Part shown: positions 55,926 to 64,000 of the stretch, in pieces
How the letters are laid out: each line of letters starts with the position of its first letter
How positions within the stretch are numbered: the stretch's first letter is position 1
From: Climacium dendroides
Taxonomy: Eukaryota; Streptophyta; Bryopsida; Hypnales; Climaciaceae
Assembly (NCBI GenBank): GCA_950106755.1
Contig: OX467083.1
Span: forward strand, 22,625,029-22,689,028
DNA length: 64,000 nt
Direction of reading: 5' to 3'
Notes under the pieces: model-generated
What the model was told of the DNA's origin: nothing
Seen by the model: only the letters and a program-made list of their open reading frames with translations
Databases searched by the model: none
Translations under genes and position numbers: made by a program

Positions 55926-55979
55926 TGGCCTAATTTTTCTCAAATGTAATAATGAAAGTCAAGTAATGTGCAAAGATTA

Positions 55980-56381
55980 GAGCATTGCCACCTATTCATT
56001 GGAAAGCTCTCTAGCTCGGGCTTGGGCATAGCCATTGAGAAAAAAGTGGTCCACTGCATATCCAAGGCAAGACAAAAAGAGCTTGGATATGCCACAATTG
56101 TCTCTCCAAACACTAAGAGCGCATCCCCACCATGCTTATTAATTCATGGTTTTTCTTGTCAACTTGTTGGTTTGTAGGCCATTTCTTACATTTTTTTAAT
56201 CAAAAATCAAGTTTATTGACTTTACTCTTAATTCTACCAAGTCATCGATGCATTGTATTGTCTTCCTTTGGCATGTCTTTGAAGTCGAGAAGGAGTGGGG
56301 GACGGAAGCAACCTAGGAGTTACCGAGCACGGGCCACTCCATTTCCCCAACCTTGTTTTGGAGGAATGGATGGCAATGCTC
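55980..56381. mobile_element. PIF/Harbinger-type MITE with TTA TSD
   Basis: A 402-bp element starting GAGCATTGCCACC and ending GGATGGCAATGCTC, with TTA on both sides (55,977-55,979 and 56,382-56,384). Same terminus type as the 20,570-21,651 element. Non-coding. Confidence 0.85.
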
Positions 56382-56384
56382 TTA

Positions 56385-57284
56385 GTCAATTAGTTGTTAG
56401 CAACTCTGAGGTAGAATTCCTATAACTTAAGGCTTCCTGCCATGTAAGCCAAGCAGGTCAAGTTTGCATGGGAGCTACATGGACAAAATTTGGAATTGTC
56501 TTGTCATGTAGATCCAGGTGGGGATGAGATCAAATAAGAATTCCCCACATATTGAATCCTTGAAGATTGTTCAATCTCAACCAATGGGGTTGTTTACTAA
56601 TTTCAATGAAACTTGAAATCCTACTCCTTCGCTTACTATGGCTGGCAAGACAAAAAGTATTTACTTCTTGAGCGGAAAAATTAGCAAAATCAAGAGTTGA
56701 AAAAAACTCGCAAGAAATCTCATTAATTTACCAAAATGCACACACGAGTCCATATTAGTTATTTAGAGCCAAATCCAACAACCCAAACAAACCTTGGAAA
56801 GCCTCTATATGTGATTTCAAAAAATACTTAAATGAAGAAGAATATATCCAACAAAAAGCTAGTGCTATAAATTACAAATACATAGACAAATTTATAAACA
56901 ACAAAGAATTAAACCTTCATGCATCCAACAATTTTTGGGACAATCCCAATATTATAGACAAACAAATAATTCAACTATTCTAATTTAGATATAGACAATA
57001 TATGGGTGATGCTTGTAAACACCTCTTTTGGCCCAATGAAGACACCAATATTATTTGAAAAATTTGCAATACACAAAATGTAAATACATGGCTACACCTC
57101 GGCACCTCCTTTTAGCATGCCTAAAATCAAACATAAAAAACTTTAGGATAAAATGACATAAAAATGTTGTTTGGATGTTATACAAAATGATCATGAGCAA
57201 TAAAACCTCAAGATGCTTCAATCTCATCAATGCAAGAAAAACAATACACAAATTGCAAGAAAACACAGTACCAAGCCTTGGTTA
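56385..57284. other. AT-rich spacer, nothing recognised
   Basis: No gene or clear repeat found. Confidence 0.35.
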
Positions 57285-58690
57285 CTAACCTGCCACTAAG
57301 GTAAGACAGCTCATTGCGGTCAAATGACCCATTGTAGTTGCCTAAGAAATGACCCATTGTAGGGGGGTTTTCAGGATGTGGGATGTGGGCAACAATGCAT
57401 GTCTTACATGACAGCAATAGAATGAACATTGACCTCATTAGAAACTTTTAAGTTTTTAATGTGAAATCCATTGTAAAAATTGACTTTTTTGGCCTTCTGT
57501 AATAGAAAATATTTTGATTGCATTAGGTAGGGAAATGAGCATTATAAATTTAGATTTTGTTGGTCTTAACTCCTAAAGTCCCAAGTGTCCCCTTGGGGAA
57601 TACTTGGAGTTTCGGGCAGGCCTGTTTGACCTCAATTTTTGACAAGATTTTTTGAAATTTTTTTTGAAGATAGGAAATGACATTAACTTTCTGGGAATAT
57701 AATTTTTATTTCAATCGGTGCCTAGGAACAAAAGTTATGTCATTTTAAACATAATTTTCAGTTCATTGGGCAAAAAAAGAAATCTACAAAAACCTGAAAA
57801 AAAAATTTAATTTTTTTTCTTATAGATCTTATTTTTTCTTACACGTGAAGTTTTGATTCATTCCATTTGGATAAGTGATGTGAAAGTTGTTAACAATCTT
57901 GTTTTGGGGGCAATCTAAGCAACTTCTTGAAAAAATAACTTTTAGGATTCATTTTTGAATGCAATTTTTACAATTTAAAAAAAAATTGTTAAATAGGATT
58001 AAATTTGATTTCAAGAACAATCTCACCGTTGGGATTATGATGTTTCAATTCTATCTTAGAGCTATTAATGATTTATTGTTTCATTCCATCTTGGACCTAC
58101 TTTTACTCAACAATTTTTTAAGGAATAAAAATCAAGCAGTGTATTTTGAATTTTTTTCCTCTAATTCTCAACTCAAATCTTCAACATAAAAAATTTTAAT
58201 TTCAAACTCAATAGTGCCAAAAAATTTAATTAAGAAGATTCAAAGCCCAAAAATGTTGTCAAGGAATGTGCAAAAAAACTTGTTTTCTTCACTTTAAACA
58301 CAAATATCTTACAATCTATGTAGTTAAAGTTTTTGAAATTTCTATTGCACATTCTTATACTATTCTAGTGCAAGATCTTACGATTAGATATGCAAAAAAA
58401 GGAAAATTTTAAAAGTTTTGCACCTTGCAATAGAAATGGCAGTTTTGAGTGGTTTTTGAGAGAAAAAAGGCCTTGGGACTTTAGGGGTTAAGGTAGTCTA
58501 CAGACTCTTGTGGGTTCAATACTTCAAAAATTCCTACCGAATTCATACTTTGTCAAAAAAAAATTTAATTTCAATTGCACTTGCTATTTCTCACACTTGT
58601 ACTAATGTGGAAAAAAACTTGAAAAATTTCAACAACAAGATGATGCCAAACTCCTCATTTTGACCACAATGGGCTGGTTTACCTTACATA
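57285..58690 (-). repeat. Paralogue of 12,955-13,430 split by a TTAA element
   Basis: 57,285-57,565 and 58,492-58,690 match the 13 kb copy in reverse orientation, including ATGACCCATTGTAG-like, CATGTCTTACATGACAGCAA and GGTAGTCTACAGACTC blocks. The 918-bp insert between them is annotated separately. Confidence 0.85.
57570..58487. mobile_element. TTAA-targeting (piggyBac-like) non-autonomous element A
   Basis: A 918-bp element with TIRs CTCCTAAAGTCCCAAG and CTTGGGACTTTAGGGG, flanked by TTAA at 57,566-57,569 and 58,488-58,491. The empty paralogous site at 13,149-13,152 has a single TTAA, which shows the exact target. TTAA duplication with C-rich ends fits piggyBac. No transposase is encoded. 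Confidence 0.85.
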
Positions 58691-58937
58691 AATCCAACAG
58701 TTATTTGTAATTGTGGAGCAAGGCAAAAAGCTTCCGGGTAAACAAGGTTGTGTTCACACTACAAGAGAAAAATACAAGTGCACGTGACCTCTCCTTTGGA
58801 CAGAGACCATGGCATCGACTATGGTTCAGCGTTTCTAAATCTTATCTAGAACCATTTTTACACTGCATGACTTTTCCAGAGTCTTCGTTTGTTTTTGTTT
58901 GTTCTGGTTCGTTCATTTGCTCTCGAAGAGGGTTAAC

Positions 58938-59871
58938 CCCTAAAGGATCAAGGCCTTATTTCTGCCAAAAAACACTCAAAACTGCCATTTCTGTAGCAAA
59001 GAGTAAAAAAATTTGAAAATTATTGTTTTTGCACATCCAACCATAGGATCTTATACCTTACTAGTATGGAAATGTGTGGAAAAAATTTCAGAAATTTTGA
59101 CCACATAGATTAAAAGATATTTGCGTTTAAAGTGAGAAAAACAATTTTTTCTGCACCTTGTGGGGCTGGATTATTTGACTTTGAACTTTTTTAACTTAAA
59201 TTTTTTGCACTACAAAGTTTTGAGCTTTAAATCCTTATTGTGGGAAATTGAGTTGAGAGTCTAGGAAAAAAGAAAATTTTAAGAAAAAGCTTAATTTTCA
59301 TGCTTAAAAAATTTGTGAAGTAGAAGTAGGTATGAGAATGAAGGAAAATCTAAACTATTAATATCTTTAAGATAGAATTAAAATGCACTAATCCCAATGG
59401 TGAGATTGTTCTAGCAAGCAAACAAAATCATGTAAAACGTTTTTTTCAGAAAAATTGTAAAAATTGCATTCAGAAATGAATTCTACAAGTTATTTTTTTA
59501 GGAAGATGCTCTAACTGCCCGATAAACAAGATTGTCCATAACTTTCTCATAATAAGTCCAAATGGAATGAATCAAAGCTTCCCATGTAGACAAAAATATA
59601 ATCTACAAGAAAAAAAATCCAAAAATTCAAAATTCAAAATTTTGAATATGTTTTTTTTGCTGCCCGGACTGCCCCCCGTCCCCTACTTTGAGCTTATTTG
59701 GTCATAACTTTTGTTTCCGGGCACCAAATGTGATAAAAATTATATTCCCACAAAGCTCATCAGTTTTTCTATCTTCAGAAAAATTTTCAAAAAATCATGA
59801 CAAAATTTCAGCCCATAGATACCTGCCCGAAATCCAATTTGTCTCCCGAAGGGACAATGGTCTTTTAGGGG
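58938..59871. mobile_element. TTAA-targeting (piggyBac-like) non-autonomous element B
   Basis: A 934-bp element with ends CCCCTAAAGGATCAAGGCC and, inverted, CCCCTAAAAGACCATTG, flanked by TTAA (58,934-58,937 and 59,872-59,875). Its interior is the reverse of element A: GGTCATAACTTTTGTTTCC near 59,700 matches the complement of GAACAAAAGTTATG near 57,730. It is thus a sister inserted in the opposite direction 450 bp away. Confidence 0.8.
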
Positions 59872-59915
59872 TTAAGGTTAGGGTTAGGGTTTGCATCGAA
59901 GAGGGTTAGGGTTCA
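59872..59915 (+). repeat. Short interstitial telomere-like motifs
   Basis: GGTTAGGGTTAGGGTTT, followed after 14 bp by GGGTTAGGGTT. Too short to be a telomere. Such motifs occur in plant promoters and old break sites. Confidence 0.6.
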
Positions 59916-60353
59916 ATATGGTTCTCTAGTCTTGTTGTTCACTTCGTCTACTCCCCCCCGCAGTCAGGTTTTATGGGACTCATCTGTTGTCTGCTCCCCC
60001 CACTATCTGCTACTCTCTCCTACTACGATTCCATCACAGCTGGGTTTTCAAGGAAAATTTACTGAAAAATATTTCATAAGGTTTTACCTCCTCAAAATTT
60101 AGTTTCAACTCTTAGATGGGCACTTTGTAGACCGATATTGTTATCTCCATTGCAATGATTGGTATTGACAATGAGAGAGAGGCTACTTGGAAGAGACTGT
60201 TTTCTATCAATAATTGGAATTAGGGTTTCATGCCAAAACCATAGAATTGGTCACAGTTGTGAGCTTTTCGTTGAGATTGCTATTGTGGAATTCCAATTTG
60301 CAAGCTCAATTAAGAGTTTTTCAAACCCCAAGGAGCGAATTAGTGTTTCAGCT

Positions 60354-60884
60354 ATGGCGATGGCGGTTGCAGCAACAGCCACAGCAGAGTCCATCCTGGG
60401 GATGGAGATGACGAACAGCAGGTTCCGTAATCAACTATGGCTGAGTACTTACCTTCTCGACCGAACCTGATGTTTGACTACTTTGCTTTGTCCCCATTTC
60501 ATGACCATATTGCAATAATTAGCAACTCAAGATGGAGTCCATTCATCCTTTGCACATGAAAACCATCTATCGTACATGACCATCTCTTTGCTCGTATTGC
60601 ATGTGAATCCTTTCAATGTACTCATGTTTGTGATGTAAAGGCTACACATACGTCGTATGCATTACTTGAGTGGCTTGGAAGTTTATTGAATGTTGTTTTT
60701 GTTTGCAGGCAGAGGACAAGTATAGAATACATATTGCAAAATGCACAAGAGCCACACCTGTTTGTAATTCGCAAGCAGAAGCGTGAGAGTCCTGAAGAAG
60801 TCTTGGCACAAGCTGCATACGATGGTTCTATCTACTAGGCTTCTCATACATGTAAATTCAATTCTTGCCGGTATTATGCGGAAG
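60354..60884 (+). pseudogene. MED6: Mediator subunit 6 (MED6) pseudogene, introns retained
   Basis: Exon 1 begins at ATG 60,354 with an Ala-rich leader and then SRFRNQLWLSTYLLDR, a frameshift, LMFDYFALSPFHD, a second frameshift, and CNN, a stop, QLKMESIHPLHM. After a likely intron with acceptor near 60,708, exon 2 reads [30 protein letters not shown] and YDGSIY, then TAG (60,836) where the family has Gln. A shifted remnant IHVNSILAGIMRK runs to 60,884 next to a GTAATA donor. The order and motifs ([25 protein letters not shown]) are diagnostic of MED6, a head-module subunit of the Mediator complex that links activators to RNA polymerase II in the nucleus. The presence of an intron argues for DNA-level duplication and against retroposition. 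At least two frameshifts and two stops make it non-functional. Confidence 0.85.
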
Positions 60885-61320
60885 GTAATAAATCTATGAG
60901 CTCTATTATGTTCATTATCCCTAACTTGTATAAGTGAATGCTCAACCATTAAAATGAAAATTGGTAACTTGAACCTTGATGGAGTTACTAAAATTTCAGT
61001 AATCCTCTTGAAACTGACCTTCGATTTGCGCCATGTGCTCCTTAATCTTACGCTTGTTCGCCGGAAAGTATGTCTTGATTCATTTCAGGCCGGCCGGCAA
61101 ACCCTAGTCGATCGCCACTAGATGCATTGCATGGGAGATTAGCTGATTGATCCACTATTGTGGTTCACAACCAATCCTCCTTGTTTGATCTACTAGCAAT
61201 AGCTTAATCCTAAGAAGCTAGAAGAAGCCCCTTCTTACTCCCCTTCCCTCCTCGTCTCTTTCTCTTTTCAATTTCCGTTTGCAATTAGGTAGTTGCTGCT
61301 GCTCCAACAATTCCATCGCC

Positions 61321-61572
61321 ATGGCCAGCATCGCAGCTTCTCAAGCTTTGGCCTCTCCATGGAGCACAAGCTCCGCCTCCACACAGTTGAGGAAGGCCAA
61401 AGCTTGCTCCTTGAGCGGCTCCAACTTCACGGCTATGGCTGCCCCAAGGACAACAATGAAGTTGCCCAAATTGCGTTTGCAAGCTCGGGATGCAGGAGCT
61501 CAGGACATAGAGGAGCGATGGCCTGATGGGGCCCGTAAAAAAATGTTTGCCTTCCTATTGTCCGACCAGTAG
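61321..61572 (+). CDS. Small ORF with chloroplast-transit-like N-terminus, 83 aa
   Basis: The ATG at 61,321 (context GCCATGG) opens an 83-codon ORF ending TAG at 61,570. The first 60 residues are rich in Ala, Ser, Thr, Lys and Arg and nearly free of acidic residues (MASIAASQALASPWS start), typical of a plastid transit peptide. They are followed by a short acidic/basic stretch (DIEERWPDGARKKM) and an abrupt stop. A plastid precursor would normally be longer, so this looks like a first exon whose continuation is missing; GCCC|GTAAAA near 61,530 could be the former donor. The specific protein is not recognised. Upstream CT-rich DNA (61,230-61,275) looks like a leader. Confidence 0.5.
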   Translation: MASIAASQALASPWSTSSASTQLRKAKACSLSGSNFTAMAAPRTTMKLPKLRLQARDAGAQDIEERWPDGARKKMFAFLLSDQ

Positions 61573-61959
61573 AACCCCTAAATTGGATAATTTTTATTAT
61601 TTTATTATTTTTAATATTTTTAATTTTTAAATACTTTAATATAAGAAAAAATTTGCCTTCTTTGTTCGGGGTTGACCAATCAGCCTTGTGTCTATAATAC
61701 TTCGATATTTTTTAATTTTTTAATTTTTATTGGGTTCATATGATGAATTTTTAATTTATAGATAATGATTAATCGATGGAATAATTCAACATCATCAAGC
61801 ATCAACGTCCACAGAAGGCTTACAAGTTCATTTTGTAACTGGATTAGGTGATAGTGGAAGTGGTGGTGCTTGTTTCATTTCTTCTACTCCTTAATGTTGC
61901 TCTTGCAATGAGTTTGTTCTTCATTTTCTTCTGCTCCTTCATTGTTACAACTTGGTGGT
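61573..61959. other. AT-rich spacer
   Basis: TAATTTTTAATT-rich sequence with no recognised feature. Confidence 0.35.
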
Positions 61960-63378
61960 GTCAATTGTAGATATAGATGATAACACTTGAGATGTAGCAT
62001 TTGAAGGGAAGATCTTGAGTTGTTATGGAACTTTTGATTACATTCGTGCAAACAAAACAAAGAATCGAGGTTATGCTTATTTGCATTGTGATTTGATAGA
62101 CAAGGAGTGTTTAACAACCATAACCTTGTCTCTTTGTACACCTTTGATAGAACATCATTAAACAAAATTGCAAGCAGGAAGCTATGTGAGGGTAGAGAAT
62201 TTTGCAATAAAGCCCAAGAATGGTGGTGGATTTCAGAAGAGAGACATGTTGTGTGTAATTTTTGTGCAGTCCACTACTTGTATCACAGTTCTTCCTCTGT
62301 TTGTCCCAGGATTTCTCCATGTCTTTTACACAGAGGATTCCATTAAAGATTTCAAGAAACGATGTCATAAAAACTTTTCAATGGCTACTTTTGATGCAGT
62401 TGTAGTTGGAATCAAAGGCTACTATCAGGATATGTTTCAAATAGTTGTTGCTGACAGAGTCACCCATGATGATCACGATACAGTTGGTTTTACTCATACA
62501 TTTCAAAAGGAGTATTTGAAGATTCAAGAAAGCTTTGATGCAAGAGAGTGTATACTCGTCATGTTCAAACACTTGAGCATAACATAAAAATATGATCGGT
62601 TTCTGAAAACTAAAGCCTACACGATTGTGACTCTTGTAGTTGATGAAGAAGAACGTGACTAATTGATCAAGATTCATGCCCAAATAACAAACTCTGGCAC
62701 TTCATCTGAGAATCTTAGAAAGATATGTATTTGTATTGTTAATATTTTTATATCTATATTTATATTTGTATTTATATTATATGTTTAAAATATTTGTTTA
62801 TTAAATTTTGCAGATCATTGGTGAATTATCAATTCTAAATTCAATTGTTCCACCTTTCAAGCGCGTTTGTTCAATTTGTCTATTGACAAATGTAACAGTG
62901 GTTTCTGTTGAGAAATATTTTTGTAAGAATTGTCAACACAACCAAGTGACAGAAAACAACCTTTTGTACGAGGTAAAATCACTCTACAAGATGCAGAAGA
63001 GACTGAAGTATTCATTGAGGTTGCGTGGTTGTCAACTATTGTTCATATGTCTGAAGTAGAATTCTTGAATGAAATAAGAAAGGTACAAATTAGAATCTTA
63101 TCAAAGGTTCACATCACTGGAAAGTTTCAATTGACAACAACTTCACATTTAGTTGGTTTGAAGAATACCATGAAGATGAACCATCAAATAGTGAGTTAGT
63201 TTTAGCAAATAATAGTTTCGATTTTTTTTCTCAATGCACACCTCTCTCTTCTATTCCACCTTTTGTAGAGGTTACTCCAACTTCTATAGCACCTTTAGAT
63301 ACCAGACCATCTCCATCACACTCTTGGAGTGTGAAGCGGAAATTGGATGATACAATTGATAAGAAAAACAAGAAGTAA
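61960..63378 (+). pseudogene. RPA1-like single-strand DNA-binding protein, Helitron type, broken
   Basis: Coding blocks: NRGYAYLHCDLIDKECLT (about 62,055-62,110), GSYVRVENFAIKPKNGGGF and CVIFVQSTTCITVLP (62,175-62,300), and VVGIKGYYQDMFQIVVADR. These are OB-fold pieces. After an acceptor TTTTGCAG at 62,806-62,813 comes a C-x2-C-x14-C-x2-C zinc ribbon (62,859-62,930), as in the third DNA-binding domain of RPA1. A C-terminal part follows with FTFSWFEEYHEDEP and a basic end (VKRKLDD, KKNKK). Stops at 62,585 and 62,659 and at least one frameshift near 63,100 break it. Plant Helitrons carry RPA1-like genes. With the OTU-like ORF that follows, that origin is more likely than a host RPA1 copy. Confidence 0.65.
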
Positions 63379-63549
63379 GAAGTGATTGTATATAGATTGT
63401 AATTTTGTCTAAATTTTACATTAATAAATTTTGTTTTATCAAACTAATATTTCTTTATTCCTTTTGCAGATATATTTGTATATTTGTACTATAGCGACTT
63501 TGTATAGATTTGTACAATTTGTGGAAAAATTTGTATTTGATTCACAAAC

Positions 63550-64000
63550 ATGGCAAAATTAGATGAGAAATTGAAATGTTATAATCTTTGACAAAATACA
63601 TGTTACAAATATAATGTAGGAGATTGTTTATTTGATTCTATTGCATACTTACTGCAATATACCGAATCATCAACAAATTTACGAATAAACGTAATGCATC
63701 ATTTAAAACAATGTTTAGGAATCAATAAAGTGAAACTTGATCAATGGAACTAAATGAATCTTTTCTACATGATTTACATAATGGATTAGTTTTAAATGAA
63801 GATCAATACATAGAAAAAATGTCAATAAGCACAATTGTTGGTGGATTGTGGGGTGATCTTACTGCAATTAAGTGGATATCTGATTACTTGAAAAAACAAA
63901 TTAGTGTTTGGAATAAAGAAAATGGAATAATACTTAGTACCTTCGGTAGAGAATTTAATAATGAAACATTGCATATAGCTTTTGGAAATAGTCATTTTGA
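63550..64000 (+). pseudogene. OTU-type cysteine protease domain, partial at window end
   Basis: The frame from ATG 63,550 reads YNVGDCLFDSIAYLLQ, with the OTU catalytic Asp-Cys in GDCLF. After TAA near 63,750 and a shift, the next frame gives YIEKMSISTIVGGLWGDL, AIKWISDYLKKQISVWN and LHIAFGNSHF, where the final His matches the OTU His. OTU enzymes remove ubiquitin-like modifiers. In transposons they are known from Helitron-type and some other large elements. The sequence is broken by a stop (TGA near 63,589), a second stop and a frameshift, and is cut by the window end. Confidence 0.65.

Noticed and set aside
59872..59915. Chromosome-end telomere
   Set aside because: Only two or three GGGTT units between ordinary sequence; at best an interstitial motif.
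1..64000. LTR retrotransposon or retroviral-type genes
   Set aside because: No reverse transcriptase, integrase or protease motifs and no long direct terminal repeats were seen.

Overview
The window is gene-poor nuclear DNA from a land plant, crowded with transposable elements. The evidence is plant-style remnants (a Mediator subunit 6 pseudogene with introns, an ORF with a chloroplast-transit-like N-terminus), CACTA, PIF/Harbinger, MULE and hAT-like elements with correct target-site duplications (TSDs), TTTAGGG-like telomere motifs, GT-AG introns and AT-rich spacers. The hAT-like protein family reads like copies I associate with bryophytes or other early-diverging plants. The species cannot be fixed from the sequence.

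Layout. 0-2 kb: a decayed copy of a small two-exon gene whose intact copy is at 25.3-26.1 kb. 2-8.6 kb: AT-rich spacer with repeats and MITEs. 8.9-16.2 kb: a large interrupted inverted duplication carrying CACTA, MULE-type and TA-flanked inserts. 16.6-24.2 kb: MITEs, a hAT-like transposase pseudogene (minus strand), a PIF/Harbinger element and a GC-rich foldback. 25.3-26.1 kb: an intact unknown gene. 26.9-28.3 kb: a cluster of short MULE derivatives.

28.35-54.1 kb: the most interesting block. Two related inverted terminal regions bracket a hairpin-forming minisatellite, two tandem paralogous genes ending in a Ulp1/C48 SUMO-protease domain and carrying a C2HC zinc finger, and, convergent to them, a four-exon MULE transposase with DDE and SWIM motifs. 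All three genes carry in-frame stops but almost no frameshifts. Together they look like one recently dead, roughly 25 kb composite MULE.

54-60 kb: PIF/Harbinger and MULE derivatives, then two opposite-facing elements of one TTAA-targeting (piggyBac-like) family; an empty paralogous site for one of them lies at 13.15 kb. 60.3-64 kb: a MED6 pseudogene, a short ORF with a chloroplast-transit-like N-terminus, and RPA-like and OTU-like coding remnants of the kind carried by Helitrons, cut by the window end.

Only the 25.3 kb gene reads as an intact multi-exon gene. Most other coding signal belongs to transposons or pseudogenes.
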